From JAKEHA01 sp964560355 (GTDB taxonomy: Bacteria > Krumholzibacteriota > Krumholzibacteriia > WVZY01 > JAKEHA01), in contig CAZLLI010000001.1 in the NCBI GenBank assembly GCA_964560355.1, positions 1-64,000 of the forward strand: DNA of 64,000 nt. The letters run 5' to 3'. This document shows, piece after piece, positions 53,130 to 62,266 of this stretch (positions within the stretch are counted from its first letter, which is position 1; every line of letters starts with the position of its first letter). Position numbers and translations under genes: made by a program. The notes beneath the pieces were generated by a model, which was not told the DNA's origin, did not search any database, and was given only the letters and a program-made list of their open reading frames with translations.

Positions 53130-56054
53130 TCACTTCAGCAGCACCATCTTGCGCGTGAGTCGCTCGCCGCCTACGTCGAGCACGTAGAAGTAAACGCCAC
53201 TCGACACCGAGCGGCCACCACCGTCCCTTCCATCCCACACAGCGTTGTGTGCACCCGCTGGCACGTTCTCATCCACCAACTTGCGCACCATGCGCCCGGC
53301 CGCGTCCATCACGAGCAATCTGACGCGCGCCGGTGCAGGTATGTCGAACGGGATCGTCGTCTGGGGATTGAACGGGTTCGGGTGGTTCTGACCGAGCGCC
53401 AGTGCCACCTGCGCCGTCGTTACGGTGACCGATTGCGAGCGGAACTCGCCGCCGGCCTGAGTGCGAACGACCAGCTCGTAGTGATAGGTCGTGCCCGGCA
53501 GCACCGCGCGATCGACGTAAGAGCGCGTGCCGACGTCGACGCCCTCCACGATTGCGACCGGCTTCGCCGCCCCCACGTCGTGACGGTAGACCGTGTAGCC
53601 CGCGATGGGTTCGTCGCTCGCGTAATCCCAGCGCACTTCAACATCAGAGCCGCTGCGAACGGCTTCGAAGCGCGAGATCAAAACAGGAGTCGGCGGGGCG
53701 CTCGGAACGATGATAAATGTGACCGGTTCGGCGCCCGCGAGATCGTCGATGCACGAGCTTATGGTCGCCGTGCCCGCGCGGTCGTCCGTCAGGTCGAAGT
53801 AAAGCAGCAGCATCAGCACGAAGTTCTCCGCGGGCGCTCCCGAGAGCGAGTAGCCGCCGACGCGTCCGAAGAATCCCGGGAAGGGGATAGCCAAACTTTG
53901 TAACCGGGCGAAACCGATTGTCGCACCGGCATTGACAGCGCCTTGAAACACCGCGTTACCACTGAGGTCGAGTTGGAAACCCAGCGCCTCGAGCGAGGCA
54001 ACACCCGAGACGAAGACCGGCGCAACCACGAATTGGCCCTCCGAATACGTCGTCCCCACGTAGAGTGTCGGCACCAGCACCGCCGCGTGGTCGATCTCGA
54101 CGGCGCTCGCGGCCGACGCGCCAACACAAAACGCGCAGGAACCGTCGAGCACGTGCTTGTGGATACAGCGGGCGTCGCGCGGGGTCACGGAAGCATTGCA
54201 GTCGACATCGGCGCGTTGGGCTGAATACCCTGGGCAGCCGGAGCCGCCATAGACGTACCCGCCTAACGCGCAGGACGCATCATCTAACGTGATCGAATTG
54301 TCTCCATTCACATCGCCTTTGCCGGGTGCTGGTAACGTGGTGAACGACCACGTTGGGCCGTCGGTCGTCAGCAAACCGTCCGACGCGACCACTTTCCACA
54401 AGTACGTGGTGAGCGGTGCCAGCCCGCCCGGCATCACGCCGTGCGACGTCGTCAGGCCCGTCGCGATGAGGGTCAGCGGTGCGACGGTCCCGAAATACAA
54501 GTCGTAACTGACGGGATCGGCATCGGGGTCGCTACCCACCCAATGCACCGTGCCCAACCCCGCGGGGACCGGGATGGTCCCACCGTCGGGGGGAGTGGGA
54601 AACGCAGGAACCGACGGTGCCGCGTTGAACAACCGCGTTTGGAACGACCAGATCGGGCCGGCCGTCGTCAATCCGGCGGGATCGCGCGCCACCACATACC
54701 AATAATACGTGGTGCCCAAGGCGAGGAGTCCCGTCGGGAATACCCCCGCCGACAAGTTGTCACTGACCAACGGCGGAGGAGTCGTCGTGCCGAAGTACAC
54801 GTCATAACGGAGCGCGTCTCCATCGGGATCGCTGCCACCCCAGGTCAGCGTCAGGCCAGCAAATGGGTGATCCACGCTTCCATCGGGCGGAGTGGGGCTG
54901 GTCGGTGGGTTGGGCGGTCGGTTCGCAAAGCTTCTGGTCGTAAATCTCCATGTGGGTCCCGAGACTACATTGAGTCCGTCCGTAACCACGATACGCCAGA
55001 AATACTCCGTCGCTGTCGCGAGCGGCCCCGGCGAGTACGTCATGGCAGTTTGGTTGTCCGACACGAGGGGCGGCGGATCCGACGTGCCGAAATACACGTC
55101 GAAGCCGACGGCGTCGCCATCGGGGTCCTCGCCGACCCACGTGAGCGTTGGACTCAGTATTACGTTATTCTCGAAATCAGGCGGTTGTGGACTGTCTACT
55201 ATGTAGGGCGGCGAATTCCCTCCCGAAGCCCTCGTGGCGAATGTCCACGTTGGCCCCGATGTCTCGAGTCCCTGCTCGTCGCGGGCGACTACGCGCCAGT
55301 AGTGCAGCGTGTTGGCAGCCAACTGTGGCGAAAAGTAATTCGCAGACGGGAGACCGGACGCGACCAACGGGGGCGACGGCGTCGTCCCCAAGTAGATATC
55401 GTACTCCGACAGATTGCCGTCGATATCGGACGCGTACCAACTCATGATCGGAGTCCGGCTGATCCCCGACGTCAGGTCTTGCGGAATGGGATTGGACGCC
55501 ATCGAGGGGGCGCTATTTCCGGCACACTGGCACGACGCGTCCGCGTTCATGTGGCTGGTGACGCCCGCGATGGGAAGGTCTTGGAACGCGCAGTCGCTCG
55601 CGGACAGCGTCCCCAGCGCGGGGTCGGGGATGATCGGATAGGGGCAGCACGACGCGGTCGCGCCGCCGGTTTGGTAGTAGACGATCTGCAGCACGTTGAC
55701 GGGATCGTCGACGCACTGCGAGAGCGCGACCGACACGCCGGTCTGCGAATTCCCGAGTACGAGCGCGGCGCTGGCCGCTTGGTCGTAGAGATAGGTGGCG
55801 CCGTAGCACGCGGGTAGTGGTGCGGCGAATTGGACCGCGGTGACGCCGCGCGGGTCGGGACGAACGACGACGTACGCGGTGACGTAGCCGGGCGCGTCGC
55901 CGCTGAACGAGCACGAGTTCCCGGACGCGTCGCTATAGAGGCCGATGGAAGCGTTCTGCGCGCGGGCGGACGTCGCCGCCATGCAAATCGAAAGGAGAAG
56001 TGCCGCCCGAACGAGTCGCGCGGCGAAACCGCGTGGCCAGAAGAACTCCGGCAT
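53130..56054 (-). CDS. Secreted Fn3-repeat protein with dockerin-like module and FlgD-like tail (copy B)
   Basis: A 974-residue paralogue of 50154-53054 with the same order: signal peptide, Cys-rich N-domain, four Fn3-like repeats, six-Cys dockerin-like module (DVNGDNSITLDDASC ... TPRDARCIHK), cohesin-like domain, Fn3 and FlgD-like tail ending LTRKMVLLK. Residues 1-175 are almost identical to copy A, while the repeats and the rest have diverged strongly. That pattern points to recent conversion or shuffling of the 5' part only. It has its own promoter at 56095-56124. Function is unknown. Confidence 0.92.
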   Translation of the reverse strand: MPEFFWPRGFAARLVRAALLLSICMAATSARAQNASIGLYSDASGNSCSFSGDAPGYVTAYVVVRPDPRGVTAVQFAAPLPACYGATYLYDQAASAALVLGNSQTGVSVALSQCVDDPVNVLQIVYYQTGGATASCCPYPIIPDPALGTLSASDCAFQDLPIAGVTSHMNADASCQCAGNSAPSMASNPIPQDLTSGISRTPIMSWYASDIDGNLSEYDIYLGTTPSPPLVASGLPSANYFSPQLAANTLHYWRVVARDEQGLETSGPTWTFATRASGGNSPPYIVDSPQPPDFENNVILSPTLTWVGEDPDGDAVGFDVYFGTSDPPPLVSDNQTAMTYSPGPLATATEYFWRIVVTDGLNVVSGPTWRFTTRSFANRPPNPPTSPTPPDGSVDHPFAGLTLTWGGSDPDGDALRYDVYFGTTTPPPLVSDNLSAGVFPTGLLALGTTYYWYVVARDPAGLTTAGPIWSFQTRLFNAAPSVPAFPTPPDGGTIPVPAGLGTVHWVGSDPDADPVSYDLYFGTVAPLTLIATGLTTSHGVMPGGLAPLTTYLWKVVASDGLLTTDGPTWSFTTLPAPGKGDVNGDNSITLDDASCALGGYVYGGSGCPGYSAQRADVDCNASVTPRDARCIHKHVLDGSCAFCVGASAASAVEIDHAAVLVPTLYVGTTYSEGQFVVAPVFVSGVASLEALGFQLDLSGNAVFQGAVNAGATIGFARLQSLAIPFPGFFGRVGGYSLSGAPAENFVLMLLLYFDLTDDRAGTATISSCIDDLAGAEPVTFIIVPSAPPTPVLISRFEAVRSGSDVEVRWDYASDEPIAGYTVYRHDVGAAKPVAIVEGVDVGTRSYVDRAVLPGTTYHYELVVRTQAGGEFRSQSVTVTTAQVALALGQNHPNPFNPQTTIPFDIPAPARVRLLVMDAAGRMVRKLVDENVPAGAHNAVWDGRDGGGRSVSSGVYFYVLDVGGERLTRKMVLLK

Positions 56055-56124
56055 GGGTATCCGACGCCGGGTTGGAACTGTGGCGTCGCAAGGAAGTGTA
56101 CACCGCGCGCTAAAGCGCCGTCAA
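55531..56124 (-). repeat. 594-bp near-identical direct repeat, copy B
   Basis: Partner of 52531-53124. Its promoter-side end overlaps the stop codon of the alpha/beta-hydrolase gene at 56121-56123, so the right-hand recombination boundary lies at or near that stop. Confidence 0.95.
56095..56124 (-). promoter_or_regulatory. Sigma70-like promoter of Fn3 protein copy B
   Basis: On the minus strand: TTGACG, an 18-base spacer, TACACT. The -35 box overlaps the stop codon of the upstream hydrolase gene. One spacer base differs from copy A (56115). Confidence 0.55.
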
Positions 56125-57605
56125 TCGCCGTCTTCGGTGGTGTCGCTCATCTCGGTGACGAAGGGCGGCGGCAGCATGGATTCCACGCAGGAGGCGTCGA
56201 GACCCACCGTAGTGCCGGCGTCGAGAAAGGCGAGAATGAGCGCGTCGTAGCACTCCATGTTGGCGACGCCGTCGGGATAGTGACCCAAGTAGTCGATCAC
56301 CACCACGCGGCTGTCGGAGAGCCGCGACGAGACCTCCTGCGCCCACACCATCGGCGTCACGTAGTCCATGCCGCCCGCGATCAGCAGGGTCGGGATCGAC
56401 GCCGCCACCGGCGCGAGCGCGTCGTCGGAGAGCGCGACCGTCGGCCACAACTTGCACGCGCCCGCTTGCTGGTCGACCCGATAGCGCCCCAGGAACGTTC
56501 CCGCCGTTTCGCTCTCGATTTCGTCTTCGGAAATTCGCTGCGTCGCTTCCGGGCACGTTACGCACAGGTACATTCCCTCCGCGAACGGAGATTCCCCGCT
56601 GTCGGGACTCACGATCGAGAAGAACGGCGCGAAGTCGCCTTGCGCGGCGTGGTGGACGATGTACGGCACCCCGCGCTGGTACTCCGTAGTAATGAGCAGC
56701 GTGCGCAGCGCTTCGAAGAACGGCCCGCGCTGGAGCGTCACCAGCCGCGTGTCCGAGGTGTCGGAGTAGACCGCGCCCTCGGAGCCGTCCGCGAAGGCGT
56801 CCAGCAACGCTTCCCAGTCGCTGCGGATCGACGGGAAGGCGTCGCCGCACAACGGATCGCGTTCGCAGTCGTCGATTAGTTTTTGCATGACCTCTTCGGA
56901 CGCGCGCGCGTGGTGGAGCGGGAGCTTCTCGTCGATCGGCACCGTGCCCGTCAAGACCGCGCAGCGCACGTTCTGCGGGTACTCGCGCATGTACGTCTGC
57001 GCGACGATGGTGCCGTACGACAACCCGATGAGGTCGATCTTCTCGTAGCCCATCGCGAGTCGCACCGCTTCCAAGTCGCGCACCGCGGCCATCGTGGTGT
57101 ACTGCGTGAGGTCGGCGATCTTCTCCAGCTCGTCGCGGCAGCGCTTGACCGCGTCCGGCGGATACATCTCGTCGAGCTTGGACGCGCGCTCGAGCTCGGG
57201 GCAGCGCAGCGGATTCGACTCACCCGTACCGCGCTGGTCGACCAGGACCACGTCGCGCGTCGCGCGATAGCCCGTGCTGTCTTGCGCGTACCACGACGCC
57301 GCGCTCGACGCCGCCATACCCGGCCCACCCGCGAGGTCGAAGAGCGGCGCGTCCTTGACCCCGTTCGTGAGCGCGGGAATCACGATCACGCGCAGCGCGA
57401 TCGTGCGCCCGCCGGGCTGGTCGCGATTCTCGGGCACCACGAGCTTCCCGACCAGCACCGAGGCGCTGTCGATCAATGTCGGTTCGAGCGCGAGCGTGCG
57501 CGGACGCGGCACCGTGTGCATCTCCGGAACCGGCGCTTGCGCCATTGCCAAAGCCGCGAGCAGAAACAGTAACGCGACGAAGAAGGCCGTCCGTGTCGAA
57601 ATCAT
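56121..57605 (-). CDS. Secreted alpha/beta-hydrolase (tripeptidyl/prolyl aminopeptidase-like)
   Basis: A 494-residue exported serine hydrolase. The signal peptide ends AMAQ. The oxyanion GGPG is at residues 93-96, VDQRGTGES follows, and the nucleophile is Ser196 in GLSYGT. The acid and base are in GGMDYVTP and LGHYPDG. This is the proline-iminopeptidase/TAP-like group (S33), which removes N-terminal residues from peptides or acts on esters. Eight Cys in the mature part could form disulfides. ATG 57605 has a weak ribosome binding site. It lies 30 bases after the Fn3 gene at 57636, so the two may be co-transcribed. Confidence 0.9.
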   Translation of the reverse strand: MISTRTAFFVALLFLLAALAMAQAPVPEMHTVPRPRTLALEPTLIDSASVLVGKLVVPENRDQPGGRTIALRVIVIPALTNGVKDAPLFDLAGGPGMAASSAASWYAQDSTGYRATRDVVLVDQRGTGESNPLRCPELERASKLDEMYPPDAVKRCRDELEKIADLTQYTTMAAVRDLEAVRLAMGYEKIDLIGLSYGTIVAQTYMREYPQNVRCAVLTGTVPIDEKLPLHHARASEEVMQKLIDDCERDPLCGDAFPSIRSDWEALLDAFADGSEGAVYSDTSDTRLVTLQRGPFFEALRTLLITTEYQRGVPYIVHHAAQGDFAPFFSIVSPDSGESPFAEGMYLCVTCPEATQRISEDEIESETAGTFLGRYRVDQQAGACKLWPTVALSDDALAPVAASIPTLLIAGGMDYVTPMVWAQEVSSRLSDSRVVVIDYLGHYPDGVANMECYDALILAFLDAGTTVGLDASCVESMLPPPFVTEMSDTTEDGD

Positions 57606-57635
57606 CGGACGGCGACTATACCAGAGGCCGGCGCT

Positions 57636-58361
57636 TCAGCGGTACAGCGCTTTGATTCTTCCCCACGTCGAGGCTTCGACCGCGAGCGGCATGACGTAGA
57701 AGCGCCACACCAGGCTGCTGCTGTTGAAGGTCCCGTCCGACGCCACCACGCGCCAATAGTAGACGGTGTTCGCTTGCAGCGGGCCGACGTCGAAGAAGCG
57801 ATCGCTGATCGCAGCCGCCACCTGCGGCGGCGGGTTGGTGGTGCCGAAGAGGACGCGGTAGGTAACGGGCTGAAGATCGGTGTCGCCCGACCGCCACCGC
57901 AGCGTGACGGTGGGAGGCGCGTACCCCAAGTTGGCCGGCGTTGGGTCGAAGGGCGGAATCGGCGGCGTGTTCTCTTTGGTGACGAACGACCACGTCGGGC
58001 TCGCGGCCTCGAGCCCGGCGGGATCGCGCGCGACGACGCGCCAGTGATACGACGTGATGAACTCGAGCGTGGGCGGAATGTAGTAAGGCGTGGCGACGCC
58101 GGTCGCGACCAGCGGCGGATCGTCGCTCGCGCCGAAATAGATGTCGTAGGTGACGTTGTCGCCGTCGGGGTCGCCGCCGACCCAAGACACGGACGAGCCG
58201 ATCATCTGCTCGGCCGCGCCGTCGAACGGTCGCGGGACCGACGGGACGTTGGGCGCCGTGTTGTCGGCGAAAGAGACTTGCGGCAGGAGCGCCGCGATCA
58301 GCGCGAGCGCGACGAACGCGACGCACCGATCAGCACGTCGTTCGTGTACGTATGCTGACAT
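57636..58361 (-). CDS. Small secreted Fn3-repeat protein with C-terminal STWGRIKALYR motif
   Basis: A 241-residue exported protein. The signal peptide ends VSFA; two Fn3-like repeats follow (YDIYFGASDDPPLVA ... YHWRVVARD; YRVLFGTTNPPPQVA ... YYWRVVASD) of the same type as in the three large paralogues. There is no dockerin-like module and no FlgD-like tail. Instead it ends STWGRIKALYR, nearly identical to the end of the protein at 30401-31000. The second ATG (58361) is preferred because AGGAGG is 7 bases upstream; the first (58367) would be 1 base from it. Confidence 0.85.
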   Translation of the reverse strand: MSAYVHERRADRCVAFVALALIAALLPQVSFADNTAPNVPSVPRPFDGAAEQMIGSSVSWVGGDPDGDNVTYDIYFGASDDPPLVATGVATPYYIPPTLEFITSYHWRVVARDPAGLEAASPTWSFVTKENTPPIPPFDPTPANLGYAPPTVTLRWRSGDTDLQPVTYRVLFGTTNPPPQVAAAISDRFFDVGPLQANTVYYWRVVASDGTFNSSSLVWRFYVMPLAVEASTWGRIKALYR

Positions 58362-58424
58362 GCTCATGCCTCCTCGGGCGCTGGAGTCAGAGCTACTACT
58401 CGACGCCGCGGGCGCGAGCGCGCC

Positions 58425-61400
58425 TCACTTGAGCAGCACGAGCTTCCTCGTCAACCGCTCGCCTCCGACATCGAGGACGTAGAAGTATACACCACTCGAG
58501 ACGGCCGCACCGCGATCGTCCTTGCCCTGCCACTCGACGCGATGCGAGCCCCCTCCCTGCTCCTCGTCGACCAGCGTCTTCACGAGGCGACCTGAAAGGT
58601 CGATTATGCGCAGGCGGACGCCCTCTCGTTCCGTCGAGGCTGGCAATTCGTACGTAATCGTGGTCCTCGGATTGAACGGGTTGGGGTAGTTCTGGTGCAG
58701 CGCAAGCTCCTGGGTCGCGGGCCGGACCTCGACAGTCGGGCCCAAGTCTATGAATAGTTGTGGCGCGTCCATGAGATCGTCGACGAACCCGCTGATCAGG
58801 ATATCGCCATTGATCCCGCGGCTCATGTCGAAATAGAGCTCGATGAATTCCCCGGTGCCCGTGACCGCCGCACTCGCAAGGGTGTAGGCGCCGATCACGG
58901 ACGTACCCAAACTCGGGGTGCGGACCTCGATGATTTCGAAGTCGCTGGACGCACCCCGACGCGCGGCGCCGATCATCGGCATCTTGGCGTTCGACATTGA
59001 ATAGAACCCGAACGCTTCTAGTGAAGGCACATTTGCCGCTGAAAGTCGCACGACGAGCGTGTCGGCACGCGTCGACGTTGAAGCGAGTGACACCACTGGC
59101 CACATGGCGGTCCGCTTTCCCCGCGCCGACGCACCGGCGACGGCGCGATCGCAAAGTTCACACGAACCGTCGATCGCTGCCTTGTGGATACAACGCGCGT
59201 CGCGTGGCGTCACCGCGCCGCCACAGTCGACGTCGCCCACGGTGTACGCGGCAGCTCCGCCGCAATCCGGGTTCCATAGCGCGACGTCCATCGCGCATTG
59301 CGCGTCGGCGAGCGTCAACACTCCGTCCTGCACCAGGTCACCGGGCTGCCGTACCACAAAATTCCAAAGTGACCCCGGCGTCGTCGCCACGCCGTCCGAC
59401 ACGTCCACGCGCCAGTAATAGGCGCGTCCTATTTCCAACCGACCAGGTGCGTACTGTGGTTCGGGCGTCGACGAAACTACCAGGGGCGGCGAAGATGTCC
59501 GGCCGAAGTACACCGCGTAGGTGAGAGACTGGCCATCGACATCGCTCGCGGTCCAGGTGAGCACAGGATACGACGGCCCCGACGCGCCGCCGTGCCACGG
59601 CCACGGACTCGACGCGGCGGTCGGCGGCGTGTTGGGCTTGGTCGTGAAGGACCAGGTCGGTCCCGACGCCGCGGCGCCGACGGTGTCGCGAGCAACGACG
59701 TGCCAGTAGTATCGCGTTGCCAACGCAAGTGCGCCCGGGCTGTACGTGCGATTGACGATCGATGTCGCGACAAGGGGCGGGACGTCGCCGGTACCGAAGT
59801 ACACGTCGTAGGTCACGAGATCCCCATCGGGGTCACCGCTGCTCCATGAGAGATTGGCCGTGGGTGAAACCCCACTCGCACCGTCGGACGGCGATGGATA
59901 CGACGGCACTGAGGGCGCTCGATTCGACGCGGCGGTCGTGAATGACCATTGGACTCCCGACGTGGAGTCGCCGTGCGCGTCCGTTGCGACGACGCGCCAC
60001 TGATACCCGGTCGCGTACGCAAGCGTGGCGGGTTTGAACGAACGCGACACCAGGTTCGACGCGACGAGCGGCGGATTGGGCCCAGGTCCGAGGTACACGC
60101 GATACGTGATCGCGTCCAAGTCCGGATCACTGCAGCTCCACGTGAGCGTCGGATTGCGTGTGATATCGCTCGCACCGTTGACGGGCGACGGGCCGGCGGG
60201 TTCGCCGGGTGGGCTATTGCCCGGAATCGTTGTGAAGGTCCACAGCGGACCTAGCGTTGTGAGTCCGCCGGTGTCCCGCGCCAGCACGCGCCAGTAGTAG
60301 CGCATCCCGCGAACGAGGATCGGCGGCGCGTAGGACGGCGAGATGCGATTCGTCGCCACGAGCGGCGGATTCGGCGAGGTCCCCAGATAAACGTCGTAAT
60401 AGAGAAACTGTCCCTCCGGATCACTCGCGCTCCACGATAGGACGGGCCCCGCCGAGACGTTGGTCGCGCCGTCGGGGGGCGATGGATTCGCCGGGGGTGT
60501 TGGCGGACTGTTACCGGCCATCGTGTTGAATCGCCACGTTGGCCCCGACGTCGCAGCCCCCTTCGAATCGCGCGCCACGATGCGCCAGTAATAGCGCGTC
60601 GAGAATCCGAGCGCTCCGGGGGAGTACGTACTGGCGGCCACGTTGCTCGCCACCAATGGCGGAGTCACCGCCGTTCCGAAGTACACATCGAACTTGACCA
60701 CGTCGGCGTCCGGGTCGGTGCCGGTCCATGCGAGCGTCTGGTCGACCGGTCGGTTTGTAGCCGCGTTCGCTGGGACTGGATTCGACGGCGCGTTGGGCGG
60801 AAGGTTGGACGGACGGGTCGTAAACGTCCACGTCGGTCCCGATGTCTCTGCTCCCGCCGGATCGCGCGCGACGATTCGCCAATAGTGCGGAGTCGAGAAG
60901 CTGAGCGTGTCGGGGTCGTAGGTGGCGGCCGGCCACGCGGTCACCACGAGCGGCGGCGGCGACACCGTCCCGAAGTACACATCGAAAGTAAGCGGATCGT
61001 TGTCGCGATCGCTTGCGGACCAGGACACTCTTTGGTCGATAGGACGGTTGGTAGCGTTGTTCGACGGAACCGGAGCGAGGGGAACGCTGGGCGGGTAATT
61101 GGCGGGGCGCGTGACGAAACTCCACACCGGTCCCGAGGTCTCGTGTGCCGCGATATCGCGGGCGACCACGCGCCAGTAGTATGTGACCGAGAATGTGAGC
61201 AGCGCGGGTGTGAAAGTAGAGATGGTCTGGTTTGCGGCGACCAACGGGGGCGACGATGCCGTGCCGAAGTACACGTCGTACATCAACGGGTCGCCGTCGA
61301 TGTCGGCTCCTTGCCACGCCAAGGTCACGGCGAGCAGCACATCGGTCGCGGTGTTCGCGGGCGAAGGCTCGTACGGCGAGCTCGGCGGCGAATTAGCGGC

Positions 61401-62201
61401 GCGAGTGGTAAACGTCCAGGTAGGGCCGGATTCCTCGAGTCCGAAAGCGTCGCGGACGACGACACGCCAGTAGTGCTGCGTCAATTCGGCAAGCGGAGTC
61501 GACGGCGTGTAGTTCGCAGTTGCGAGGCCGGCCGCCGCAAGGGGAGGTGTCGTCGTTGTACCGAGGTAGACGTCGTAGCCCGCGATATTGTTGTCGAAAT
61601 CCTGCGATGTCCACGTCATCAGCGGGATGACGCTGTGACTGGAAGTCTGATTCGCTGGCGACGGCGCCGAGGGCGGTATCGGCGGGCTGTTGCCGACGCA
61701 CTCGCAGGTCGCATCCGCGTTGAAGTGCGCCACGACACTCGTGGTCGGTATTTCGCTGTAGTCGCAACCGCTCGCCGCGATGCTCCCCATGGATGGGGCC
61801 GGTAGAATCGGGTACGGACAGCAAGACTGCGTCGACCCCGAACGCATGTAATTGATCCGCAGCACGCTCACGGGTTGCGTATAGCAGCTTTGCAACACAA
61901 TCGAGACGCCGGTCTGCGAGTTCCCGAACTTCATCATCCCCGGTGTGACCGTCTCTCCGACGTACACCGCCCCTAGACAGGCCGGCACTGGAGCTGAAAA
62001 CTGCACGGTGTTGACGCCCGCGAAATCGGGGCGGAACACGACGTAGGCCGTGATGGGACCGGGGTTGTTTCCTGAGAAGCTGCAGGTGTTACCGGTGACA
62101 TCGGTGTAAAGACCGATGTTGGCGCCCGCGGCGCGGGCAGGACGCGCCACGAGCATCGCGCATAGAAACGCGGCGGCCAGACAAGCGCACAGTACCCTCA
62201 T
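58425..62201 (-). CDS. Secreted protein with eight Fn3-like repeats, dockerin-like module and FlgD-like tail (copy C)
   Basis: A 1258-residue relative of copies A and B. Signal peptide about 1-24; Cys-rich N-domain (IGLYTDVTGNTCSF) with the same Cys spacing; eight Fn3-like repeats (about 175-955), each with a YYWRVVARD-type core and GPxWxFTT end; a dockerin-like module whose first calcium loop is degenerate (DLVQDGVLTLADAQC) but which keeps all six Cys and TPRDARCIHK; a cohesin-like domain; and a FlgD-like tail ending LTRKLVLLK. Unlike copies A and B it has no Fn3 before the tail. AGGGGG precedes ATG 62201. It is probably a long surface stalk or adhesin; role unknown. Confidence 0.92.
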   Translation of the reverse strand: MRVLCACLAAAFLCAMLVARPARAAGANIGLYTDVTGNTCSFSGNNPGPITAYVVFRPDFAGVNTVQFSAPVPACLGAVYVGETVTPGMMKFGNSQTGVSIVLQSCYTQPVSVLRINYMRSGSTQSCCPYPILPAPSMGSIAASGCDYSEIPTTSVVAHFNADATCECVGNSPPIPPSAPSPANQTSSHSVIPLMTWTSQDFDNNIAGYDVYLGTTTTPPLAAAGLATANYTPSTPLAELTQHYWRVVVRDAFGLEESGPTWTFTTRAANSPPSSPYEPSPANTATDVLLAVTLAWQGADIDGDPLMYDVYFGTASSPPLVAANQTISTFTPALLTFSVTYYWRVVARDIAAHETSGPVWSFVTRPANYPPSVPLAPVPSNNATNRPIDQRVSWSASDRDNDPLTFDVYFGTVSPPPLVVTAWPAATYDPDTLSFSTPHYWRIVARDPAGAETSGPTWTFTTRPSNLPPNAPSNPVPANAATNRPVDQTLAWTGTDPDADVVKFDVYFGTAVTPPLVASNVAASTYSPGALGFSTRYYWRIVARDSKGAATSGPTWRFNTMAGNSPPTPPANPSPPDGATNVSAGPVLSWSASDPEGQFLYYDVYLGTSPNPPLVATNRISPSYAPPILVRGMRYYWRVLARDTGGLTTLGPLWTFTTIPGNSPPGEPAGPSPVNGASDITRNPTLTWSCSDPDLDAITYRVYLGPGPNPPLVASNLVSRSFKPATLAYATGYQWRVVATDAHGDSTSGVQWSFTTAASNRAPSVPSYPSPSDGASGVSPTANLSWSSGDPDGDLVTYDVYFGTGDVPPLVATSIVNRTYSPGALALATRYYWHVVARDTVGAAASGPTWSFTTKPNTPPTAASSPWPWHGGASGPSYPVLTWTASDVDGQSLTYAVYFGRTSSPPLVVSSTPEPQYAPGRLEIGRAYYWRVDVSDGVATTPGSLWNFVVRQPGDLVQDGVLTLADAQCAMDVALWNPDCGGAAAYTVGDVDCGGAVTPRDARCIHKAAIDGSCELCDRAVAGASARGKRTAMWPVVSLASTSTRADTLVVRLSAANVPSLEAFGFYSMSNAKMPMIGAARRGASSDFEIIEVRTPSLGTSVIGAYTLASAAVTGTGEFIELYFDMSRGINGDILISGFVDDLMDAPQLFIDLGPTVEVRPATQELALHQNYPNPFNPRTTITYELPASTEREGVRLRIIDLSGRLVKTLVDEEQGGGSHRVEWQGKDDRGAAVSSGVYFYVLDVGGERLTRKLVLLK
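59340..61690 (-). repeat. Tandem Fn3-like repeat array (eight units of about 95-100 codons)
   Basis: Within copy C, eight consecutive protein repeats share DxYFGTxxxPPLVA, YxPGxLxxxTxYYWRxVARD and SGPTWxFTT blocks. The DNA units are diverged, so this is an old expansion rather than a recent slippage array. Copies A and B have four units and 57636-58361 has two. Confidence 0.85.
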
Positions 62202-62266
62202 GATAGGTGCCCCCTAAAGGAGTTGGCACCACAGGCTAGTGCGCCAATTCGTGCCCTAGCGGCTAA

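Noticed and set aside
59340..61690. Possible CRISPR or DNA-level satellite array
   Set aside because: The periodicity is a protein-level Fn3 repeat of about 290 bases with diverged DNA; there are no short identical repeats with spacers.
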